This document shows positions 8,153 to 15,947 of a DNA stretch of 32,518 nt, one piece after another. The translations under genes were made by a program, and so were the position numbers. Within the stretch, counting starts at the first letter, position 1. Every line of letters begins with the position of its first letter. The notes below the pieces were generated by a model. The model had not been told where the DNA came from, did no database searches, and saw only the letters and a list, made by a program, of their open reading frames with translations. The stretch is from an uncultured Pelagibacteraceae bacterium (GTDB taxonomy: Bacteria; Pseudomonadota; Alphaproteobacteria; Pelagibacterales; Pelagibacteraceae): positions 1-32,518 of the forward strand of contig CABZLS010000013.1 in assembly GCA_902526645.1 (NCBI GenBank), in the 5' to 3' direction.

Positions 8153-9068
8153 TTAAAACTTTTGATCTAAATTCAATTAAAAAAGACTCTTCATCCAAAT
8201 TAAATCTTTTAATATTGTCTATTTTATTAATATAATAACTAAAATAATCTAAATATTTTATTGATAAATTTTTACTTAAAAATAATTCAATTAAACTAAA
8301 TAAGATTTTTTTTGTATTATTATCTCTTTTATAACCATTATCATTTACTAAAAAAATCAAAAAATCTTTTAGTGTTAAATCTTTCAAATCAAGATTTGTT
8401 TTTTTTAAGCAAGATAATAATCTTACTAAATCACCTGGAGATGAATAATAATTTATTAAATCTTTATTTAAAATTGAATGAATATCATCGTTAATTAAAT
8501 TATTAGTAATCTTGATACTTTGAGAATTCGATAAAGCAACCTTAAATATTAGACATCTTGATTTTAAAGTTTGTAAAATCTTTTTATTATTATATATCAA
8601 AATAAAAAAAACATTTTCAGAAGGTTCTTCCAAGATCTTAAGTAAAGCATTTATTGAATTAGTATTTAAAGTTTCTAGATTATCTATAATTACAAATCTA
8701 GGTTTTAAATTGAATGAGGATTTATTTAAATTATTTATTAAGGTTCGAATTTGTTTAATTTCAATATTTTTTTTATCTGGCAAAACATCAATATAATACA
8801 GATTAGGATTATTATTATTGATAGCTAATATAAATTGTTTATTTTTCTCATTAATTTTAAAATTGTTAACGTCATAAGAACATTCCTCATCTAAAGATAG
8901 TACATAATTTGTCAAATGATAGGCTAAGGTACATTTTCCACAGCCCTTTTGACCAGATAACAAAATTTTATTTGGAAACTTTCCTCTTAAGTATAAATTT
9001 GATAATTCTTCAAATTCATTTTTCAAACCATGTAATTGAATTTGATTTACGGGATGGGGTATATTCAT
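8145..9068 (-). CDS. holB: DNA polymerase III delta' subunit (clamp loader)
   Basis: AAA+ clamp-loader subunit that, with delta and tau/gamma, opens the beta clamp. The N-terminal NQIQLHGLKNEFEEL matches the alphaproteobacterial HolB start. The P-loop GQKGCGKCT (G39-T47) has Cys where most ATPases have Thr/Ser, as expected of a delta' that does not hydrolyse ATP. The middle has the strand RFVIIDNLETLNTNSINALLKILEEPS, shared with DnaX, and the SRC motif as LKSRCLIF. At 307 residues it is slightly short. The C-terminal half is very divergent and Asn/Lys-rich. The start overlaps the tmk stop by four bases (ATGA), and the order tmk-holB-metG supports the call. Confidence 0.9.
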   Translation of the reverse strand: MNIPHPVNQIQLHGLKNEFEELSNLYLRGKFPNKILLSGQKGCGKCTLAYHLTNYVLSLDEECSYDVNNFKINEKNKQFILAINNNNPNLYYIDVLPDKKNIEIKQIRTLINNLNKSSFNLKPRFVIIDNLETLNTNSINALLKILEEPSENVFFILIYNNKKILQTLKSRCLIFKVALSNSQSIKITNNLINDDIHSILNKDLINYYSSPGDLVRLLSCLKKTNLDLKDLTLKDFLIFLVNDNGYKRDNNTKKILFSLIELFLSKNLSIKYLDYFSYYINKIDNIKRFNLDEESFLIEFRSKVLNG

Positions 9069-9682
9069 CTTATTAAAGTTTCTAATTTTTTTATTATCAA
9101 AGATTTATTCATATTTATTTCTAAATTTGAGTCTATAATTTGATATTTGTTTTTATTTTTTTTTGCTAATTTTAAAAAACCATTTTGAACTTTTTTATAA
9201 AAATTATTTGCAAATTTATCATATCTATTAAGCTTTTTTCTTTTTTTTAATCGCTGTATCATGTTTTTATTATTAACAATATTAAGAAAGGTAAAATTTA
9301 TCTTAAAATCTTTTAATAAAAACTTGTTAATTTTTTTAATTATTTCTAAATTTACTCCTAGGCCATAATGTTGATAAGCTATTGTTGAATCGGTAAACCT
9401 ATCAATCAAGATTATTCTTTTTTTATAATATTTTCTCAACGTTTTGATATTCTCACTTCTAGATGCAAGATATAACAGTAAATCGGTATTTTGATTAAAT
9501 CTTATTTTTTTTTCTAAAATAAGACTTCTAATTTTTTCAGAGTTTAAGGTTCCACCAGGTTCCCTAATTTTAAAAAATTTGATATTCCTTTTTTTTAAAT
9601 ATTTAGAGACATTGTCTATATGAAAGGTCTTTCCACTACCTTCTATACCTTCAAAAACAATTACTGGTTTTTTATACATCAC
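9065..9682 (-). CDS. tmk: Thymidylate kinase
   Basis: Phosphorylates dTMP to dTDP with ATP. The P-loop is EGIEGSGKT (G12-T19), followed by the substrate-binding REPGGT and the Asp-Arg motif in LIDRFTDSTIAYQHYGLG. The LID region RLKKRKKLNRYDKFANNFY replaces the usual DR-x-E with NRYDKF but keeps the basic residues. Length (205) is normal. The start codon lies inside the end of the D-Ala-D-Ala carboxypeptidase gene (11-base overlap). A second Met directly follows the first, so the exact start is uncertain by one codon. Confidence 0.95.
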   Translation of the reverse strand: MMYKKPVIVFEGIEGSGKTFHIDNVSKYLKKRNIKFFKIREPGGTLNSEKIRSLILEKKIRFNQNTDLLLYLASRSENIKTLRKYYKKRIILIDRFTDSTIAYQHYGLGVNLEIIKKINKFLLKDFKINFTFLNIVNNKNMIQRLKKRKKLNRYDKFANNFYKKVQNGFLKLAKKNKNKYQIIDSNLEINMNKSLIIKKLETLIR

Positions 9683-10823
9683 CCCAAATCAAATAATTTA
9701 GAGATTTCATTAACCTAGAGAAAACATTAACTTTTTTTATTTCTCTTGTAGCAAGAAGATCATGCTCAGATACTAATTCTTGATTATATATTATCTTTAA
9801 TTTTCCAATAACTTGGTCTTTTTTGATTGGTGCTTCAATTGGGCCGTAGTAATTTATGGATACCTTTAACAATTTCTTTTGAGCTTTTTTAATTATCTTA
9901 TAAATGTCTTCATTTATGTAAACATCTACAAAGTTTTCTTTTCCAAGCCATACCTCAACTTTATCAAAAATCTCTTCTTTTGAATTTATTTGAACTAAAT
10001 CAAAATTTGTCAAACCATAAGTTAATAATTTTCTACTTTCACGAGATCTACTATTTTTTGTTTCAAAACCACTTCCTACAGCAACAAGTCTTCTACCTTT
10101 TCTTACAATCGAAGAAGCAAGAGAATATTTTTCAACAGCAAGATATCCAGTTTTAATTCCATCAGCTCCAAAGTTTTTGTAAAGAAGTGGATTTCTATTT
10201 CCTTGAGTTATTGGATCACCTCCTGTTCTATCCCAAGTAAATTCTTTTTCGCTAAACCATTCATAAAATTCAGGATGTTCTTTAATAAGATAATTAGACA
10301 TTAATAGAATATCCTTAACAGTGGAATAATTATCTGGATCATTAATACCTGAAGAATTAGAAAAATTTGAATTTGTCATGCCTAATTCTTTTGCCTTACT
10401 TGTCATCAAAATAGCAAATTCTTCCTCGGTACCAGCAATACCTTCTGCTAAAGCTACGCAAGCATCGTTCCCTGATGCTACGATAATTCCTTTTAGCAGA
10501 TCTTCAACTGATACTTCATCACCTACCATAATAAACATCGACGAATACCCTGCAGTTGATAATCTCCAGGCATTTTCTGAAATTATAAACTTGTCTTCCA
10601 AACTCAAATCACCGGACTTAATTAAATCGAAAGCAATTATTGATGTCATAATCTTAGTCATTGAAGCGGGATAGATTGATCTATCAGGTTCTTTTTCATA
10701 CAGAATTTCGCCTGATAAGAAATCTTGTAAAATTGCAGTTCTAGCTTTTATCTCTATATTACTGTGTGCAACACTTATAAATAAAAAATATAAGAAATTA
10801 ATAATTATTAAATTTTTAAACAT
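9672..10823 (-). CDS. D-alanyl-D-alanine carboxypeptidase (PBP5/6, DacA/DacC type)
   Basis: Trims the terminal D-Ala from peptidoglycan stem peptides in the periplasm. Residues 1-21 form a signal peptide (FLYFLFISVAHS). The serine-acylase motifs are complete: SxxK as S54-M-T-K57, SxN as S117-G-N119, and KTG as K224-T-G226. A PBP5-type C-terminal beta domain follows (about residues 270-360), ending in an amphipathic FSRLMKSLNYLIW tail that probably anchors it to the membrane. Its 383 residues are typical. It sits between the RlpA-like gene and tmk with overlapping ends, in the conserved order mltB-rlpA-dac-tmk. Confidence 0.95.
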   Translation of the reverse strand: MFKNLIIINFLYFLFISVAHSNIEIKARTAILQDFLSGEILYEKEPDRSIYPASMTKIMTSIIAFDLIKSGDLSLEDKFIISENAWRLSTAGYSSMFIMVGDEVSVEDLLKGIIVASGNDACVALAEGIAGTEEEFAILMTSKAKELGMTNSNFSNSSGINDPDNYSTVKDILLMSNYLIKEHPEFYEWFSEKEFTWDRTGGDPITQGNRNPLLYKNFGADGIKTGYLAVEKYSLASSIVRKGRRLVAVGSGFETKNSRSRESRKLLTYGLTNFDLVQINSKEEIFDKVEVWLGKENFVDVYINEDIYKIIKKAQKKLLKVSINYYGPIEAPIKKDQVIGKLKIIYNQELVSEHDLLATREIKKVNVFSRLMKSLNYLIWGDV

Positions 10824-11568
10824 TTTTTAATATTTCCAAATTTTCAAAATTAAGAGATCTTAACTTTTCAAAAGATTCTCTGAGTGTTTTTATATCATTA
10901 AAAGGACCCAATAATACTCTAAATTTCGTTTTAGATAGCTTTTCAATTTTACTATCTTTTAATGATGTTTCTTTTTGAATTCTCGATATCATTAACTTAG
11001 CTGTTTTTTTATAATAAAAATCAGCTATTTTAATAGAATATGAAAATTTTTCTTTAGTCAAACTTTTCGTTTTTTTGTTTTTCTTTTTATTAAGATCATT
11101 TATCTGAATTCCATCGATTGGTGCTTTTTCTGCAACTTTTTTTTCAGCATCAAAAGTTTTAGTTTTTTTGGCAATAAAAGTTGAATCTTTTGATATTAAA
11201 ATAATTTCTATATAGGGCTCATTAAAATTTAATTCTAAATCTTCAACTATTCTTTTTGTGATAATAGAATTATAGAAATCTGAGAATTTTTGTTTATTAG
11301 ATTTAACTTCTGCAATTAATGACTTTCCATTTTTTGGGTTTGTGATCTTGACAATTGATTTTCTTTTAAGTTTATTGTGATAGATCAGTAAAGATCGATC
11401 ATCAATTTTCTTAATATTTTCTAAATTTTGGTCAAAAATTAAAGCGAATCCAGAATTTTTATATTTTTTTTCTATCTTAATAACATTTGTTTTTTTCTTA
11501 GATACATTTTGTCCACAACCAAAAAATAATAAACTAATTATAAAAATTAATAAAATCTTATAGTTCAT
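10816..11568 (-). CDS. Divergent RlpA-like lipoprotein with C-terminal SPOR domain
   Basis: The N-terminus is a lipoprotein signal (IISLLFFGC, Cys18). Residues ~38-125 resemble the double-psi beta-barrel of RlpA: IVKITNPKNGKSLIAEV matches the conserved strand, and ITKRIVEDLEL matches the R-x-I-D-L-S-x-A helix. The catalytic segment normally read as N-D-R-G-P-F is K-S-N-K-Q-K here, and the early YYG-FHGR-TA-G region is lost. A Lys-rich linker (~140-173) leads to a SPOR domain (174-250) with FRVLLGPFNDIKTL, which in known cases binds denuded septal glycan. Its place between mltB and dac is where alphaproteobacteria carry rlpA. I infer a septal glycan-binding protein that has lost lytic transglycosylase activity. 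RlpA ancestry rests on weak similarity plus position. Confidence 0.72.
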   Translation of the reverse strand: MNYKILLIFIISLLFFGCGQNVSKKKTNVIKIEKKYKNSGFALIFDQNLENIKKIDDRSLLIYHNKLKRKSIVKITNPKNGKSLIAEVKSNKQKFSDFYNSIITKRIVEDLELNFNEPYIEIILISKDSTFIAKKTKTFDAEKKVAEKAPIDGIQINDLNKKKNKKTKSLTKEKFSYSIKIADFYYKKTAKLMISRIQKETSLKDSKIEKLSKTKFRVLLGPFNDIKTLRESFEKLRSLNFENLEILKNV

Positions 11569-12559
11569 TTTTAAATTTATCTTTTAAAGTACAAACAGCT
11601 AAAGCAAATCTTAAGGACCTATTCCATTGTAAAATTATTTCATAATTTTCAAAAACTATGTATGCAGGCTTTAGAGTATCAGAACCTGGTATTATATCTT
11701 TATCTGGTGTAATAATAGCAACAATTTGGTTAGACTTTAAAAAATCAATATCATCATAATTTTCTATAAATTTCTTAAAAAAACTTAATTTTCTTTTATT
11801 TTTGATCTTTTTTGCAGAGACATTAAGGTATTTACCTGGAATTTCTTTAGATAAATTTATTTTATAAAAACACGGCTTATCTTTTTGCCAACCAATTTTT
11901 TTTAAGTAATTTGCCGCAGATGCATATGCATCTTCAGAATTTTTCAAATCTATATAATTATCTTTATTGAAATCAATTGCATGATTTTTAATTGTAGATG
12001 GCATAAATTGAAAAAAACCAAATGCACCAGCCCATGAACCATATAAAGATTTATAATCAATTTGATTTTTATCAATTAATCTAAGTAATATTAATAATTC
12101 TTTAGTAAAAAATTCAGATCTTCTTTTATCATAACTAAGAGTAGCTAAAGAAGATAATATGTCCATTTTTCCAACATATGTTCCAAAATTTGTTTCTATG
12201 CCCATCAAAGATAAAAGTAACTCTTTTTCAATTTCAAATTTATCTTCAACTAATTTAATTAAATCTTTATTCTTTGCATAAAAATCTGAACCTTTGTTAA
12301 CTTTTTTTTTTGAAGTTCTTTTGGATATATATGTTTTTGTGTCTTCATAAAATTCAGGTTGATATCTATCATATTTAATTACATTGGGTAAAAATTTTGT
12401 ATCTGACATTACTAAATCAAAAGTTCTTTCAGATATATTATTGATTATTGCTCTTTCTTTAAAATTTCTTTTCCATTTTTCAAAATTTAAACTATCATCT
12501 GCTTTTGCATTCGAAATTAAAAAAAAGGTAATAAAAAAAAAAATTTTAATTTTTTTCAT
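11558..12559 (-). CDS. mltB: Lytic murein transglycosylase, MltB family
   Basis: Cleaves the MurNAc-GlcNAc bond of peptidoglycan, forming 1,6-anhydro-muramic ends. Residues 1-20 are a signal peptide ending at AKA with no lipobox Cys, so the product is likely a soluble periplasmic form rather than an anchored one. The catalytic Glu is E122 in SLMGIETNFGTYVG, followed by family motifs SLATLSYDKRRSEFF, GSWAGAFGFFQFMPST and a calcium-loop-like DFNKDNYIDL. Length 333 is normal. It overlaps rarD by 14 bases at the start and the RlpA-like gene by 11 at the end, grouping three murein-directed proteins in series. Confidence 0.95.
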   Translation of the reverse strand: MKKIKIFFFITFFLISNAKADDSLNFEKWKRNFKERAIINNISERTFDLVMSDTKFLPNVIKYDRYQPEFYEDTKTYISKRTSKKKVNKGSDFYAKNKDLIKLVEDKFEIEKELLLSLMGIETNFGTYVGKMDILSSLATLSYDKRRSEFFTKELLILLRLIDKNQIDYKSLYGSWAGAFGFFQFMPSTIKNHAIDFNKDNYIDLKNSEDAYASAANYLKKIGWQKDKPCFYKINLSKEIPGKYLNVSAKKIKNKRKLSFFKKFIENYDDIDFLKSNQIVAIITPDKDIIPGSDTLKPAYIVFENYEIILQWNRSLRFALAVCTLKDKFKNEL

Positions 12560-13424
12560 ATAAATCTTTCATATATATAATTACAGCAATCCAAATAATA
12601 ATAAAACTTCCAAATTTTACTATTGAAAAATCCTCGTCGTAGTAAAAATAACCTAAAATGAACTGTAAAGTTGGAGTTATATAAAAAATCATCCCTGTAG
12701 GTCCCAAACCAATAATTTCAACACCTCTTACATAAAGAAATAATGGAATCACTGTCATTGGTCCTGCTAAAAGTAAAAATAAACTTAACCCAGGGTTTTG
12801 AAAACTAAAATCATTAAAATTATTTACTGAAATAAAATAAAAAACTACTAATGCAAAAGGAAAAATATACAAACTCTCAATTAATAATCCAATATCTGTA
12901 TCAATATTTATTTTTTTTCTAACTAAATTATAAAAGGCCCAACTAAAAGCAACAATTAAACCAACCCATGGTAATGATTTCAGATTATAAAATATCATTA
13001 TTGATATGGAAACAAAAACTAAAAAAATTGAAAAAATTCTGTTTCTATTAAGTTTTTCCTTAAAAAATATATAACCAAGTAAAACACTAATTATAGGCAT
13101 GATAAAATATCCGAAACTAGCATCAATTATTCTTTCGGTTGCAACTGCATAAATCCATATTGACCAGTTAACAAAAATTAAAAAACCAGATATAAACAAT
13201 GCAAATAGTTTTTTTTTATTCTTAATTTCTTTAAAAAAAATTTTCCATTTTGATAAAAATGTTGTCGTAAAAATTAACATAACTGCAGTCCATAGACATC
13301 GATGAACAACAAGTTCAGTATGTCCTATAAAAGAAACATATTGAAAATAAATTACTCCTATAAATCCCCACCAAAAAGAACCTAATGATGTCAAAAATAA
13401 TCCCTTATTAAATTCAGAATTCAT
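12546..13424 (-). CDS. rarD: RarD-type EamA/DMT-family permease
   Basis: Inner-membrane permease with ten predicted hydrophobic helices and two EamA repeats. RarD signatures include the start NKGLFLTSLGSFWWGFIGVIYF, the HRCLWTA segment, NWSIWIYAV, SFGYFIMPIISVLLGYIFFKEKL, and the C-terminal FYITPTLQFILGYFYYDEDF. At 292 residues it has the usual length. Family members export or import small metabolites, but no substrate can be assigned. It is the first gene of the nine-gene minus-strand operon; its coding end overlaps mltB by 14 bases. Confidence 0.9.
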   Translation of the reverse strand: MNSEFNKGLFLTSLGSFWWGFIGVIYFQYVSFIGHTELVVHRCLWTAVMLIFTTTFLSKWKIFFKEIKNKKKLFALFISGFLIFVNWSIWIYAVATERIIDASFGYFIMPIISVLLGYIFFKEKLNRNRIFSIFLVFVSISIMIFYNLKSLPWVGLIVAFSWAFYNLVRKKINIDTDIGLLIESLYIFPFALVVFYFISVNNFNDFSFQNPGLSLFLLLAGPMTVIPLFLYVRGVEIIGLGPTGMIFYITPTLQFILGYFYYDEDFSIVKFGSFIIIWIAVIIYMKDLYEKN

Positions 13425-13455
13425 AAATTGATAATTTATTGAGTTAAGTAATAAC

Positions 13456-13478
13456 TAGTCTTATTAGACTATTTTATA
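13456..13478 (-). promoter_or_regulatory. Candidate -10 box and inverted repeat ahead of rarD
   Basis: On the minus strand TATAAA (13473-13478) precedes a small inverted repeat, TAGTC-6-GACTA (13456-13471), near the predicted transcription start. The leader would be about 40 bases. The repeat could be an operator or a weak 5' hairpin, but in DNA this AT-rich a 5-bp arm can arise by chance. Confidence 0.22.
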
Positions 13479-13479
13479 G

Positions 13480-13507
13480 TTGAATTAAATATTTTTAATT
13501 ATAAAAG
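13480..13507 (+). promoter_or_regulatory. Candidate promoter of tRNA-Ser
   Basis: TTGAAT (13480-13485), a 16-base spacer and TAAAAG (13502-13507) end 9 bases before the tRNA 5' end. The same -35 hexamer occurs ahead of tRNA-Lys. Confidence 0.42.
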
Positions 13508-13516
13508 ATTGATCAC

Positions 13517-13606
13517 GGAGAGATGGCTGAGCGGTTGAAAGCACCGGTCTTGAAAACCGGCAAAGGGGCAACTCTTTCCTGGGTTCGAATCCCAGTCTCT
13601 CCGCCA
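13517..13606 (+). tRNA. tRNA-Ser (anticodon TGA)
   Basis: Ninety bases with the long variable arm of a class II tRNA. The acceptor stem pairs GGAGAGA with TCTCTCC, followed by discriminator G and encoded CCA (13604-13606). The anticodon loop CTTGAAA, between CCGGT and ACCGG arms, gives TGA. The T arm is CTGGGTTCGAATCCCAG. Its last base directly abuts the stop codon of the convergent sdhE gene. Confidence 0.97.
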
Positions 13607-13873
13607 TCATTTTTTTTTAAATTCAAAATTTTTAAATAACTTCATTATATAATCATCTTCAAATTTAAGATCATTTTCGTAACCATTATAAAATTTATAT
13701 AGACTCTCATCATCTATTTCTAAAAATTTCTCTAAAAGCAAAAGTTGATCATTGTTGATTTCATTTATATATTTTGAAACAAAAGAGAATAATAATTTAT
13801 CCATTTCACGAGTACCCCTATACTGGGATCTATAGATAATTCTTTTCTTTAAATTTTCTATATGGGTTTTCAT
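13607..13873 (-). CDS. sdhE: Succinate dehydrogenase flavinylation factor SdhE
   Basis: Small cytosolic protein (88 residues) that promotes covalent attachment of FAD to SdhA. The hallmark RGxxE motif is present as SQYRGTREMDKLL, followed by the helical DUF339 fold (FVSKYINEINNDQLLLLEKFLEIDDESLYKFY). Length is typical. In alphaproteobacteria it often neighbours recG, as here, though the usual mfd partner is absent from this window. The stop codon abuts tRNA-Ser with no spacer. The start is 22 bases from the divergent recG start, with TATAAT ending 6 bases before the ATG, which predicts a leaderless message. Confidence 0.93.
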   Translation of the reverse strand: MKTHIENLKKRIIYRSQYRGTREMDKLLFSFVSKYINEINNDQLLLLEKFLEIDDESLYKFYNGYENDLKFEDDYIMKLFKNFEFKKK

Positions 13874-13879
13874 AAATAG

Positions 13880-13887
13880 ATTATAAT
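13880..13887. promoter_or_regulatory. Palindromic shared -10 element between sdhE and recG
   Basis: ATTATAAT is a perfect 8-base palindrome, so TATAAT reads on both strands: 13882-13887 towards recG and 13885-13880 towards sdhE. It ends 8 bases before the recG ATG and 6 bases before the sdhE ATG. The whole intergenic gap is 22 bases, so both -35 regions must lie inside the opposite gene's coding sequence. No good -35 hexamer is seen in either direction. Confidence 0.55.
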
Positions 13888-13895
13888 AAAAATTT

Positions 13896-15947
13896 ATGAA
13901 TATTAAAAAAAAACATGATTATCTATTATCAGATTTAACAAAATTAAAAGGAGTTGGAAATAAAATAGCTAACTTATTAAAAAAAAAAAATATCAATACT
14001 ATCTTCGATTTATTGTGGAAATTACCTAAGTCATATACTGATAGAAGCATAACAACAAAAATAATAGATTTGAAAATTGGTGAAACTCAGACTGTTAGTG
14101 TTACCCCATATAAATACAATTTTCCAAGAATAAGGAATCTACCAAATAGGGTCTTTTGTAAGGACTCGACAGGAAATTTAGATTGTATTTTTTTTAATAG
14201 TTATGAGGGATATATAAAAAAAGTACTGCCTATTGGTAAAGAAGTAACTATAAGTGGTAAAATTAGTTACTATAAAAAAAAATATCAAATAACTAACCCT
14301 AAATATATTTCTGAGGACTCATCAATAATTAAAACTAAACATAATCAATATTCATTGACAGAGGGTATAACTGAAAAACTATATAACAAAATAATTAAAC
14401 AAATAATAAAAGATCTTCCTCAATTAGAGGAATGGCATAATAAAGAAATATTAAAAAATTTTGATAATATATCTTGGCACAAATCTATCAATGAATTACA
14501 TAAGCCAGAAAATGTTGGGAATTATAAATCATCATTTTATAAAAGATTAGTATATGATGAAATTTTCTCATCATTTTTAGTTCATTCAGAAATTAGAAAA
14601 AAGATAAAAAAAATTAAAAAAAAAGTAAAATTTTTTGACTTAAAAAAACAAAATGATTTAATTTTAAATTTAGAATTTAAATTAACTAACGATCAAATCA
14701 AAGCTTTAGATGAAATTAATAATGATCTAACTTCAAACCAAAAAATGTTTAGACTTCTTCAAGGTGATGTCGGCAGTGGAAAAACTATCGTAGCTTTAAT
14801 CTCAGCTTTAAATGTTATAAACGCGGGATATCAAGTTGCTGTAATGGCACCAACAGAAATTTTGGCAAGACAACATTTTTTACTTGCTAAAAAACTATTT
14901 AATGATTCTATCAATATTGATTTATTATCAAGTAAATTACATAACAAAAATAAGAAAAAAATATTGAATGATTTAAATAATAATAAATTAGATCTAGTTT
15001 TTGGCACACATTCTATCTTTCAAAAGAAAATAAAATTTAAAAACTTAGGTCTAATTATAATTGATGAGCAACACAAATTTGGAGTTAATCAAAGAAAAAA
15101 ATTATCAGATAAAGGGGGCAATAGTTGTGATGTTTTACTTATGTCTGCTACCCCTATACCACGTACCCTAACAATGACTATTTATGGAGATATGGATCTT
15201 TCAATAATTAGTGAAAAGCCTAAGTTAAGAAAAGATGTGAAAACTTACACTAAATTAGAAACAAAAATAGATGATATAATTAAATTTATAAAAAAAGAAA
15301 TTAAAATAGGAAACCAAGTATTTTGGGTATGTCCATTAATTGAAGAGTCAAAAAAAATTAATCATACTTCAGCAATAGAAAAATTTAAACTCCTAGATAA
15401 ATTATTTCCAAAGAGAGTATCACTTCTTCACGGAAAAACTGACCAAGAGAAAAAAGAGTTTATATTAAATAATTTTCTTAACAAGAAGTTTGATATATTG
15501 GTTTCTACAACTATAATTGAAGTTGGAATCGATTTCCCGAACGCAAATATAATAGTAATAGAAAACGCAAACAAATTTGGTCTATCACAATTACATCAAT
15601 TAAGAGGAAGGGTTGGTAGAGGAGATAAACAAGCAAGCTGTATTCTAATTTTTAAATCGTCTTTATCTGAAAATGCAAAAAAAAGACTAAATATATTAAA
15701 AGAAACTAATGATGGATTTAAAATTTCTGAAGAGGATATGAAACTTAGAGGTTATGGCGATATATTGGGTTTTAAACAAAGTGGATTAAAAACATTTAAA
15801 CTTGCTGATCCCATACTTAATAAGGACTTATTTTTACTAGCTGAAAAAGAAATTAAAAGAATTGAAAATTCAAATGAGGACATAAGTAAATTTAAATCAT
15901 TAATGAAGCTATATGATCAGGCTGATATTATAAATGATATTGTCTAA
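13896..15947 (+). CDS. recG: ATP-dependent DNA helicase RecG
   Basis: Double-stranded DNA translocase that remodels stalled replication forks and Holliday junctions. The N-terminal helical and OB-fold wedge region spans about residues 1-250 (KLKGVGNKIANLLKKKNI; LPNRVFCKDSTGNLDCIFFN). The helicase core follows: Walker A GDVGSGKT (G290-T297), motif Ia MAPTEILARQH, DEQH at 390-393, SATPIPRTL, and motif VI QLRGRVGRGDKQASC. The C-terminal TRG-type motif region reads DMKLRGYGDILGFKQSG. Length 683 is normal. The 3' end interlocks with DUF502 through the shared bases CTAA. Divergent from sdhE. Confidence 0.97.
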   Translation: MNIKKKHDYLLSDLTKLKGVGNKIANLLKKKNINTIFDLLWKLPKSYTDRSITTKIIDLKIGETQTVSVTPYKYNFPRIRNLPNRVFCKDSTGNLDCIFFNSYEGYIKKVLPIGKEVTISGKISYYKKKYQITNPKYISEDSSIIKTKHNQYSLTEGITEKLYNKIIKQIIKDLPQLEEWHNKEILKNFDNISWHKSINELHKPENVGNYKSSFYKRLVYDEIFSSFLVHSEIRKKIKKIKKKVKFFDLKKQNDLILNLEFKLTNDQIKALDEINNDLTSNQKMFRLLQGDVGSGKTIVALISALNVINAGYQVAVMAPTEILARQHFLLAKKLFNDSINIDLLSSKLHNKNKKKILNDLNNNKLDLVFGTHSIFQKKIKFKNLGLIIIDEQHKFGVNQRKKLSDKGGNSCDVLLMSATPIPRTLTMTIYGDMDLSIISEKPKLRKDVKTYTKLETKIDDIIKFIKKEIKIGNQVFWVCPLIEESKKINHTSAIEKFKLLDKLFPKRVSLLHGKTDQEKKEFILNNFLNKKFDILVSTTIIEVGIDFPNANIIVIENANKFGLSQLHQLRGRVGRGDKQASCILIFKSSLSENAKKRLNILKETNDGFKISEEDMKLRGYGDILGFKQSGLKTFKLADPILNKDLFLLAEKEIKRIENSNEDISKFKSLMKLYDQADIINDIV

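Noticed and set aside
8932-8955. Cys in the HolB P-loop considered as damage
   Set aside because: Delta' subunits do not hydrolyse ATP and commonly have a degenerate P-loop, so this is expected.
10378-10674. A 98-residue plus-strand ORF inside the DD-carboxypeptidase gene
   Set aside because: Antisense to conserved SxN-region codons, with no start signal or recognisable product.
13456-13471. TAGTC-TTATTA-GACTA hairpin considered as an intrinsic terminator
   Set aside because: The stem is only 5 bp and no plus-strand gene ends nearby. It may be a chance palindrome or an operator of rarD.
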